A DNA stretch of 64,000 nucleotides from an uncultured bacterium (GTDB taxonomy: Bacteria; Bacillota_I; Bacilli_A; RF39; UBA660): the NCBI GenBank assembly GCA_946560065.1, contig CAMNUE010000005.1, forward strand, positions 39,987 through 103,986, read 5' to 3'. The notes beneath the pieces were generated by a model, which was not told where the DNA came from, ran no database searches, and worked only from the letters and a program-made list of their open reading frames with translations. The stretch's first letter is position 1. The number at the start of each line of letters is the position of its first letter. This document shows positions 52,533-63,100 of the stretch, piece after piece. Both the position numbers and the translations under genes were made by a program.

Positions 52533-54053
52533 ATGAAAGAAAAATACTATATTTCAACGGCAATTGCTTATACTTCTGGTAAGCCACATATTGGAAATAC
52601 ATACGAGATTGTTTTAGCTGATGCAATTGCGAGATTTAAGAGATTACAAGGGTATGATGTTTATTTTCAAACTGGTACTGATGAACATGGAGAAAAGATT
52701 GAAATTAAGGCAAATGAAGCAGGAGTTACTCCTAAGAAATTTGTAGATGATAGAGCAACTGAAATTAAAGATATCTGGGATATACTTAATACCAGTTATG
52801 ATAAGTTTGTTAGAACTACGGATGATAATCATGAAAGAGTAGTGCAACATATTTTTAAGTATATGTATGACAAGGGAGATATTTATAAGTCTGAGTATAA
52901 GGGAATGTATTGTACTCCTTGTGAATCTTTTTGGACTGAGTCGCAATTAGTTGATGGAAAATGTCCTGATTGTGGTAGGGATGTTGAAGAAAAATGCGAG
53001 GAAGCTTACTTTTTTAGATTAAGTAAATATCAAAAGCAATTAGAGGAGTATATTGAAACTCATCCTGAATTTATTCAACCAGTGGCTAGAAAAAATGAGA
53101 TGCTTAATAATTTTATAAAACCTGGTTTACAAGATTTATGTGTTTCTCGTACTTCATTTAAGTGGGGAATACCAGTTGATTTTGATGATAAGCACGTAGT
53201 CTATGTTTGGCTTGATGCTCTTACAAATTATATTACTAATATTGGTTATGATGTTGGTAACTGTAGTGAAGAATTTGATTATAGATGGCCAGCTGACTTA
53301 CATTTGGTTGGTAAAGATATTATCAGATTTCATACAATTTATTGGCCTTGTTTCTTGATGAGTTTAGATTTACCTTTACCAAAACAAGTGTTTGGGCATC
53401 CTTGGGTAATTATGAGTGATGGTAAAATGAGTAAGTCTAAAGGTAATGTAATTTATGCTGATGACTTAGTTGAGGAATTTGGTGTCGATGCAGTTAGGTA
53501 TTATTTTTTACATGAAATTCCTTTTGCAAGTGATGGTGTATTTACAAGAGAATTGCTTGTTGAAAGGATTAATGGCGATCTTGCAAATATTCTTGGTAAT
53601 TTAGTTCAAAGAACTATTTCAATGGGTAATAAGTATTTTGATGGTAAGGTTTTAAATAAGAATATAAATGATTCTTTGGATGAAGAATTTATTAATAGTA
53701 TTAATTCTTTAGAAGAAAATGTTGCTAGTAAAATGGATAAATTACAGGTTGCTGAGGCGATTGGAGAAATATTTAATTTGCTTCGTGCTAGTAATAAATA
53801 TATTGATGAGACTACTCCTTGGGTTTTGGCTAAGGATGAGACTTTACATGATAGATTAGAAACTGTTATTTATAATTTACTTGAATCTATTAGAGTTTGT
53901 GCAGTTTTTTTAGAACCATTTATGCCTGATACTAGTAGTAAAATATTAGAGCAAATTAATATTTCAGATAAATCATTTGGTTTTGTTGATGATTCTAAGT
54001 ATGAATTAGGGAAACCTTCAGCTTTATTTATGAGAATTGATAGTAAAATGTGA
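52533..54053 (+). CDS. metG: Methionyl-tRNA synthetase
   Basis: Class I synthetase charging tRNA-Met. 506 residues. HIGH-type YTSGKPHIGNTYEIVLAD, zinc-binding Cys cluster (CTPCESFWTE..CPDCGRDVEEKCE) and KMSKS in SDGKMSKSKGNVIYADD. It ends at ~residue 506, lacking the C-terminal EMAP/tRNA-binding domain found in the ~660-residue Bacillus form. Regulated by the T-box upstream. Confidence 0.97.
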   Translation: MKEKYYISTAIAYTSGKPHIGNTYEIVLADAIARFKRLQGYDVYFQTGTDEHGEKIEIKANEAGVTPKKFVDDRATEIKDIWDILNTSYDKFVRTTDDNHERVVQHIFKYMYDKGDIYKSEYKGMYCTPCESFWTESQLVDGKCPDCGRDVEEKCEEAYFFRLSKYQKQLEEYIETHPEFIQPVARKNEMLNNFIKPGLQDLCVSRTSFKWGIPVDFDDKHVVYVWLDALTNYITNIGYDVGNCSEEFDYRWPADLHLVGKDIIRFHTIYWPCFLMSLDLPLPKQVFGHPWVIMSDGKMSKSKGNVIYADDLVEEFGVDAVRYYFLHEIPFASDGVFTRELLVERINGDLANILGNLVQRTISMGNKYFDGKVLNKNINDSLDEEFINSINSLEENVASKMDKLQVAEAIGEIFNLLRASNKYIDETTPWVLAKDETLHDRLETVIYNLLESIRVCAVFLEPFMPDTSSKILEQINISDKSFGFVDDSKYELGKPSALFMRIDSKM

Positions 54054-54085
54054 TAATTTTTTTTAGGTATCATATATTAGTGATT

Positions 54086-54111
54086 AGAAGATATTAGTAT
54101 CTTCTTTTTTT
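54086..54111 (+). terminator. Terminator of metG
   Basis: AGAAGATA-TTAG-TATCTTCT perfect 8-bp stem followed by TTTTTT. Confidence 0.9.
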
Positions 54112-54134
54112 GGTAAAAATTTTGGTAAAAAGTC

Positions 54135-54162
54135 TTGAAAAAAACAAAAAATATGGTATAAT
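54135..54162 (+). promoter_or_regulatory. Promoter of the giant surface protein
   Basis: TTGAAA (54135-54140), 16 bases, TATAAT (54157-54162) with an extended TGG before the -10. The ribosome site GGGGGATG lies just before the ATG at 54196. Confidence 0.75.
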
Positions 54163-54195
54163 AGCTTAGCAAATTTGTCTATTGGGGGATGTAGT

Positions 54196-57100
54196 ATGAA
54201 AAGTAACAATAAATTAATAAGAATAATGTTTGTTTTTATGATAGCAATTGTTTTATTAAATTTGTCTGTTTCAGTTATTTATGCAGATGCAAAGGATGTT
54301 AATGCTCATTTATATAGTAATGAGACGAATTTAGTAAGCGGTCAAGAATTTGATGTGATTTTAAAATTCTCTGATTATAAGGCTATTGATAAGGGACTAA
54401 ATGCTTATAAAGCTAAATTAGTGTACGATGAAAGTGTCTTTGAAAAAGTTGAACAAAGCAATTTTTCGTCGCTAAATAATTGGGAAAAATTGCAATATAA
54501 TGCTGATACAGGAGAGTTTGTTGCAATTAAGAAAAGTGGAAGTAAGAGTTCTGAAGAAGTAGTAAAGATTCGTTTGAAAACTAAGAGTGATATTAGTGAT
54601 GGTAAAACTACTGTAAAGGTTAATGAGATTGTTACTTCTGAGGGTAAAAAAGATATTTTTGTTAATAATGAAATTATTTCTATAAATTTAATAGGAAATA
54701 AAGATAATAACCCTGTTGAACCAACTACTCCAAATAATCCTATTAAACCAGGTACTTCAGAAAATCAAGTTTCTTCATCTAACTCGGGATTTGTACCAAG
54801 TAGAGTTTCAGAAAGCAATACAAATACCACTGTTATAGGTAGTGAAGAAATTGATGCTAGTGATGAGACTAATTCAGAATTAGATTCTAGAGTTTCTTCA
54901 GAAGATGATAATAAAGTAGAAGAAGGTACAAAAAAGAAGAAATCTGAGGATACTTCTGAGAGTGATGAAAAAATTTCTAAGACTAATAATGATTATCTTT
55001 TAGTTTTCGCAATTATTATTGGTGGAATAGGGTTTTTGATATTATTCATTATAAAAGATTCTAAAGATGATGAAAATAATGGTAAAGATAATATTTCAAA
55101 AACTATGATGTTTATATTAATTGGTATATTATCATTACAATTTGTTGGTACTGCAGAAGCTGCATTCTATGATTTTTCTAAAAAAGGAGAAGTAACTGGT
55201 GATGATAAGGTTAATTACGATGATCTTAATTATTTAGAACTTCATTTAATTAATAAGAAAAAGTTAGAAAATAAATATTTAGAAAATGCAGATATAAATA
55301 GTGATGGATTGATTACTGTTACAGACTTGACTTTACTTGTTCAAAAGATTGAGAAAACTTTAGATTATGAAGTTGAACTTTCTAAAACAGAACAAGATAA
55401 GAAATATGTTTCTAAAAATGATGATTTTGAATTATTATTTAAGGCAAAAGCTAGTTATGGTGCTAGAGTTCAAAAAGTTAAAATCAATGATATTTATTAT
55501 GATGTTGTTTTAGTTGATGATGAGAAAGATATTTATAAGGTTATAGTTAATTCTTCTAATCAAGCAGGAAGTAAAGAATATAAATTTAGTGAAGTTTTAT
55601 TAAATAATGATAAGAAAATTTCTGTTAATTTTACAGAAACTATTGAGGTTTTAAAAACTAAGCCTGTTATTTCTAATTATATTGTTACTGATGATATGGA
55701 TAATTCAACTATGGATATTTCTTTTGATTTAAAAGATGATGATGATTCTATTACAACTTCTAGTGTTCAGATTTTAGATAAAGATGGAACTATTATTGAA
55801 GAGTCAAAAATTAAAAAAGGACATAATTCCATAAATGTAAAAGTAGAAGAAGGTAAAATTTATAATTGCAATTTTGTTTTAAATTATAATTTAACTACAG
55901 ATAAAAGTTTAGAGGATTCTACTGGTGAATTAGTTGGAAGTGTTAATCTTATTAAAGAATTCCAACTAGTTGGAGATTATAAGTTTAGCGCAGGTAATTT
56001 TGTATCTTCTAATGGAGCAGAATTTACTACTGTCTTTAATAAAGGACAAAGTATTAAGATTTTCTTTGATAGTGATAATGTTACTAAGTATGTTCCAGAA
56101 ATAATTAAAATTAATGGTAAGAATTATGAAGTTTCTTTAGAAGGTTCTAAATATACTTCAATTATTCCTGGTTTTGATAAATTTGGATCTAATAAGATTA
56201 ATGTTGAAAAAATCACTTTAAATAATGGCAAATCTTTCGATATTAAAGATAATAATGTTATTGAAGTAAGTATTATTAAAATGATTCCATCTGTTTCTAA
56301 TTTTACTGTAGAAGAAAAAGAAGATAATGTAATTGATGTTGATTTTAAAGTTAATAATACTGATAATGCTTTATCAAGTATGATTATTAATTTACTTGAT
56401 GAAAATGATAAACTTTTAGAACAAACTAAATTGTCTGCTGCAGAATTAAAAGGTTCTAATAGTATTAATAGAAAGTTTAAAACTAATAATTTAACTTCAA
56501 AATATAAAATAAGTATTATTGCTAGTTATTCTTTAACTGGTGATGATAAAGACATTAAGGAAAATGAGATTTTATATCAGAAGGAATTTATCAAATCATT
56601 TAAGGTTTTAATTCAAGAATCTAACAGTAATAAATCATATTATGAAAAAGGTGAAGATGTTTTATTAACTTATAAGATAGTTACTAATTGTATACATGAT
56701 GTTGAAAAAATTCGTATAAATAATAAAGATTATACTGTTACAAAGATTGGTAAAGATTTATATCAGGTGTCTTATAAAGCTCCTACTAATAGTGGTGTGG
56801 TTACTTTGAACCTTTCTAAAGTGGTTTGCAACGGAGGAAATGCTTCTAGTGTTTCTAACATTACAAGTTTTGAAGTTTTGAAGGATGCTCCAAGAGTAGA
56901 TAATTATACACAAAAATTTAATTCTAGTAAGTCAAAAGTAAGTATTAATTTCTCTCTTGTTGATAATGAAAAGAGTTTTATTGAAGGAAGCTTAAGTCTT
57001 ATAAATAAAAATGGATTAGTTGTTTCAACAGAGAAAGTTAATTTAGGTAAGAATTCTGTAGATTTTGATTTAGAAGCATTTAATTCTTATACTTTTAAGG

Positions 57101-60100
57101 TTAATGTTACTTATGATAGGGATTCAAAAAATGATTCTATAAATAAGATAAGTAAAGATTTAATTGTAAAGAATATTGAAAGTAGTACAGATTATAATTT
57201 GGAAGTTACTAATTTGAAGACATTTAAAGGAACTGAGGAGTCTAAATATTTTGAAAAAGATGAGAAGGTTAAAGTTACATTTAACGCAAAGAATGCTAGA
57301 AATGCAGATGTAGTAGAAGTCATTATTAATGGTAGGAAATACTCTGTTGTAAAATCTTCTGATACTTATCAAGCTGTAGCTGATGGTTATTCTAAATCAG
57401 GAGAGCAAGCATTAACTATTGAAAAGGTTAAGTTAGCTAATGGTGTTGAATTAGAAGTTGAATCTGATAATAAGGTTCAAATTGAGATACTTAAAGATGT
57501 GCCTACAGTTACTAATTATCAAAGTGATATAGATTTGGCTAATTCTAAGGCTACAATTAAATTTAATCTTAATGATAAGGAAAATAGCTTAGTTAATGCA
57601 GAGGTAGTAATTTCTGATAAAGCTGGAAAAGTTATTTCTAAGAAAAATGTTGTTAAAGGTCAAAATACTTTGGATTTTAATATTAAAAGAGATAATTCAT
57701 ATACTTTGAAGGTTAATGTTACGTATGATAGAGATAGTAAAAATGATACTATTAATAAATTTGAAAATAAAACTCTATTGTCTAAAGAAATTAAAGACGA
57801 TACTGATTACAGTATAGTGATTAGTGAAATTAAGTCTATCAAAGACAATGTGGAGAGTAAGTATTTTGAAAAGGCTGAAAAAATTCAGTTGAATTTAAAA
57901 GGAAAAAGTAATAGTAATTTAGATTTTAAAGAAGTTACTATTAATGGTAAAGAATACTCATTGGTTAAATCTGGTGATGTATATCAAGTTTTAGTCGATG
58001 GTTATGCTCAATCTGGAATACAAACATTGACTCTTGAAAAAGTTAAATTAGTTAATTCTGTTGAGTTGGATGTAAAATCTAATAATAAAATTCAAATTGA
58101 AATACTTAAAAATGTACCTACTGTTACTAATTATCAACGTAATATAGATTCTGCTAAGTCTAAAGCTGTAATTAAATTTAATCTTAATGATAGTGAAGAT
58201 AGTTTGATTAGTGCAGAAGCTGTTCTTTCTGATAAAACTGGAAAAGAAGTATCTAAGAAAACTGTTGTTAAAGGTCAAAATACTTTGGAATTTAATATCA
58301 AAAGAGATAATTCATATACTTTGAAGGTTAATGTTACGTATGATAGAGATAGTAAAAATGATACTATTAATAAATTTGAAAATAAAACTCTATTGTCTAA
58401 AGAAATTAAAGACGATACTGATTACAGTATAGTGATTAGTGAAATTAAGTCTATCAAAGACAATGTGGAGAGTAAGTATTTTGAAAAGGCTGAAAAAATT
58501 CAGTTGAATTTAAAAGGAAAAAGTAATAGTAATTTAGATTTTAAAGAAGTTACTATTAATGGTAAAAAATACTCTGTAGCAAAGACTAATGATAGTTATA
58601 AAGTAGTTGTTGATGGTTATGCAAATTCTGGAGAACAAACATTAACTATTGAAAAGATTAAATTAACTAATGATGTAGAATTAGAAATTAAGTCTAATAA
58701 TAAAGTTAATATTGAAATATTTAAAGATGCTCCAAGTATTAGTGGTTACAAGCAAACTATTGATAATTCTAAAGCTAAAGTTGAATTTAATCTTAATGAT
58801 AAAGATAAAAGCTTAGTTAGTGCTGAAGCAGTTCTTTATGATGAGGATGGGGCAGTAGTTTCTAAGAAAACTGTTACTAGTGGTAAAAATAGTTTAGAAT
58901 TTACCATTCAAAAATCGATTTTATATGCATTTAAGGTTAATGTTACATATGATAGAGATGTTAAAAATGATACTATTAATAAAATTAAAGATAAAACTTT
59001 AATTACAAAAGAAATTATTGATAATACTGATTATAAAGTAGCAATTACTAACTTTAAAGCAGTTAAAGATAATAAAGATGCAAAATATTTTGCGAAAAAT
59101 GAGAAAATAAATATAGTTTTCCAAGGTGAAAATGTTAGTAAAATAGATGTTTCTGAAATTACTGTTAATGGTAAGAAATATTCAGTAGTTAAATCTGAAG
59201 ATATTTATCATGTTGAGTTAGATGGATATGCTAATTCGGGAGAGAAGACATTAACTATAGAGAAAATTAAATTAGCAAACAATATAGAAATGGATGTTAC
59301 TGAAAATAATAAAACTAAAGTAGAAGTATTAAAAACTAAACCAGTGATAAACAACTATAATGTTTTAAAAAATATTAATGATTCTTCTCTAGAAATTTCT
59401 TTTGATTTAGTTGATTCAGATAATGCATCAATTAATAGTACTCTTCAAATATTTGATGATAAGAACAAAGTTGTAAAAGAAATTACTATTAAAAAAGGAG
59501 CTAATAAATTTAAACTAACTGTAGACGAAGGTAAAGATTATAAAGCTAAGTTTGCTGTTGATTATAATTTATCTTTAGATGCTAAAGAAACAGATAAAAA
59601 TATCGTTGGAACTTTAAAATTAGAAAAAGATTTAAGATTAGATATAGATTATAATTTTGTTGCTAATAATTTTAAGGTCTATAATGATAAAAATGAAGAG
59701 ACTTCAATATTTAATAAAGGAAAAGAAATTAAAGTAGTTTTTGATAGTTCTAATGCAACTACAAATATTCCTAATAAGATTAGAATAAATGGTGAGGACT
59801 ATGATGTTAAATTAGAAAATGAAAAATATAATGTTGTAATTCCAGGCTTTGAAAATTTTGGTTCTAATAAAATAAATATTGAGAAAGTTACTTTATCTAA
59901 TGGAAAGGCTTTTGATATTAAACAAAGCCTAGATATAAATGTAATTAAAAATGTACCAACTATAACTGATTTAAGTATTGTTGATAAGGGTGAAAGAGTT
60001 AGAATTGATTTCTCAATTGATGATGAAGATAAGGCTTTGCTTGATTTAGAGGTTGTTTTATATAATGATAAAGATGAAGTTGTTGAACAAGAAAAACTAT

Positions 60101-63100
60101 CTTCTGATGAAATAGAAGCAAAGAGTGTTACTAAACTTTATACTGGAGTTTATACAGCTACTTATAAAGTTAAAGTAGTTTCTAATTATTTACTAACAGA
60201 TAATACAAGTGATAAAAAAGAAAATATTGTATTATCAGAAAAAGAAATAGAAGCTACTGCAAAGATAAATAATATTAGTGCAGAAAGTGATAAAAGATAT
60301 TATGAGAAGGGTGCAAATGCAATACTTACATATGATATAGAAACTAATAGTTCTGTTGGTATTAAAAGCTTTACAATTAATGATAAAAATTATGTTGCGA
60401 CTAAATTAGAAGATGGCAGATATCAAATTAATTATAAACTTGATTCTTCTTGTGGAGTTAAGACATTGAAATTAACAAATGTTACATTTAATAATAATGA
60501 AGTTGTTAGAGCTGATAATACTTTGAGGGTTGAAATACTTAAAGATTTAGTTAGTATTGATAATTTTAAACAAATTGATAATATTAATGATTCTAAAGTC
60601 ACTTTAACTTTTGATGTTAATGATTTAGATAGTAGTTTTATTAGTGGAGAAGCTATTTTAACTGCAAGAGATAGTGGAATAAGTATAAGTAAAGATATTA
60701 TAAAAGGTAAAAACTCATTAGTTTTTGATGTTGAGGAGTCTAAAGTTTATAGATTAGATGTTGTTGCAAATTATGATAGAGACACTAATACTTTAACTAC
60801 AGATGCTAGTGATAATTTATTTGAGAATAGTAATATATTTACTCAGGTTATACAATTAGTGGTTGATTATGATTTAAATACTTCTGATTTAGGAACGTAT
60901 AAAAATAATCAAAGTTCTAAGTATTTTGCAAAAGATGAAAAAATAACTTTAAGATTTAAAAGTAATAATTCTACTGAGTTTGATGTTACTGATGTAAGAG
61001 TTAATGGTAGTAAATATTCAGTTGTTAAAAATTCGGATGGATTTTATCAAACTGAAGTTGATGGATATTCTTCATCTGGTGTAAAAAAACTTATATTAGA
61101 AAAGATTAAATTATCAAATTCTAAAGAGTTTACACTTACTAATAATAATGAGATTCAAGTGGAAATCCTTAAGGACCGTCCTTCTGTTAAAAATTATAAT
61201 TATGAAGAAAGTGTTCAAGGTGACGTGACATTTAGCTTTGATTTAGTAGATCAAGAAAATACAATTAGTGATGCAAGTATGTTTGTATTAGAAGAAGGTA
61301 ATGTAATAAGAGAAAGAAAGATTGCTGTTGGTCATAATTCAATTGCATTTAGTCCTAAAGAAGATATGAGTTATGCATTAAGGGTAACTGCGGATTATGA
61401 TTTAGATTCTAATAAGTTAGATAATAATTCTAATAGTTATAAGGACTCAGTTTTATTTGAGAATGAAATATCTTTAGGTAAACGTCATTTACAAGTTAAG
61501 GATATAGTCTCAGCCGTAGTTTATACTCAAACATCTGATGGAGTAAAAGGATTAGATAATGTTAATGTTTCTGATTTAAGCAACTTGGATAATTTTATAG
61601 TTAAAGTTAGTCCTAAAGATATGCCTTCTTTCTATACTACAATTGAAAGTTATAGAGTTGCTGATAATAGATTAAAATTAACTTTAAAGTATGATGATGT
61701 TGTTCAATATGACGGAAATAAAAAATCGAATAAATTAGAGGTTGATGCTGGTAAAGTTAATAATGGAGCAATAGTAGACGATAGTTTGGTAAATCTTGTA
61801 AAAAAGATTAATGCTAATCCTAATGGAAATTTTGAATTAACTAGAGATTATGATGCTTCTCTTATATCTCCTAATTTAAGTACAGTAGTTACTGAAAAGT
61901 TTACAGGTACTTTGAATGGTAATGGACATAAGATTGTTAATTTAAATAAACCTTTATTTAATGAATTAGAGGGAGCTACTATTAAAAATATAGTATTTAA
62001 TAACGTGAAATTATCTGGTGCTAGTAGTCGTGGTACAGTTGCTAATGTTGGTATAGATACCACTGTTACTAACGTTCATATTAAAGGACTTAATTATACT
62101 ACAGGGGCTAATCATTCAGCAGGAATGATTGGTGAGGCAACTAATACTAATGTTTCAGAGTGTAGTGTTACCGATTTTATTATTACAATTGCTGGTCATG
62201 TAAGAGTTTCTGCCATCATTGGTAAGCTTACGGATGGTTCAATTAGAAATTGTTACGCAGAAGGAGATATTAATTCTACTCAAAGTAAAGATGGTAATGG
62301 AATTGGTGGAGTATTAGGGCATGGTTATGGTGTAGAAACTGTTGAGAATTGTATTACAAAGATTAAAATTTCTAATAACCAGGGTGCTAGATTGAATGGA
62401 GCAGTTGTTGGTTTATTTATGAATAGAGCATCTGTGTTAAAAAATAATGTTAGTTTATCTACTGGTCAAAATTTCTATAGTGTATATGGTAATGGAGGAA
62501 CAGTAACTGCAACTAATAATTATGAGCTTGCTGATTCTGGACTTGTTTCTAATGTTGCTGCACTTAAATTTGCATCTGTTACTAAAAATCAAATAAATAG
62601 TCTTTTTTATAAAAATGATGCTAAATTTGATGATACTATTTGGAATTTATCTAGTACTTCTTATGATAAATTACCAAGATTAAAAAATTCTGATCCGAAT
62701 GGTTCTTCTGCTTCTTCAGATACTGATAGTGGAAGTATTTATATCCCAGATTATGACAGGATAAAGAAAGTTACTGGATATAAAAAATCAAACGAGAAAT
62801 TGTATCATAATATTTATAAATTAATGCCATATTATGATGCGAAGTTCTTAATAGAAGATTCTTTAAAGATTGCTAGTGATAATGTTTTAGCTACTAAGTT
62901 AATTAAACATATTTTACCTTATAGTGAAGGTAAGTTATTAACATATGTAACTGTTGAGAATTATAATACAATTTCTGATATAAAAGTTGTTTTTGATGAT
63001 ATGTCAGTTTCTAATTATAAGGTTAATTTTAAAGAGCTTAATCAAAATATTTCTATATATGAAATAGAAGGTTTAGGTATTGATTATGCACCTGATAGCT

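Larger units (their letters stand above)
55400..61490 (+). repeat. Ten tandem ~610-bp protein-coding repeats
   Basis: Degenerate units of ~204 residues, each with a (S)KYFxKxEKxxxxF strand, an INGKxY(S/D)V hairpin, an SGxxTLxIEKxKLxN strand, an xVExLKxxPxVxxY linker and an NVTYDRD strand. Unit markers lie near 55400, 56035, 56632, 57241, 57856, 58471, 59080, 59704, 60292 and 60919, a spacing of ~590-635 bp. Units 2 and 8 share a variant (IPGFxxFGSNKINxEK). They probably form a rod of Ig-like domains that projects the protease from the cell. Confidence 0.8.
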
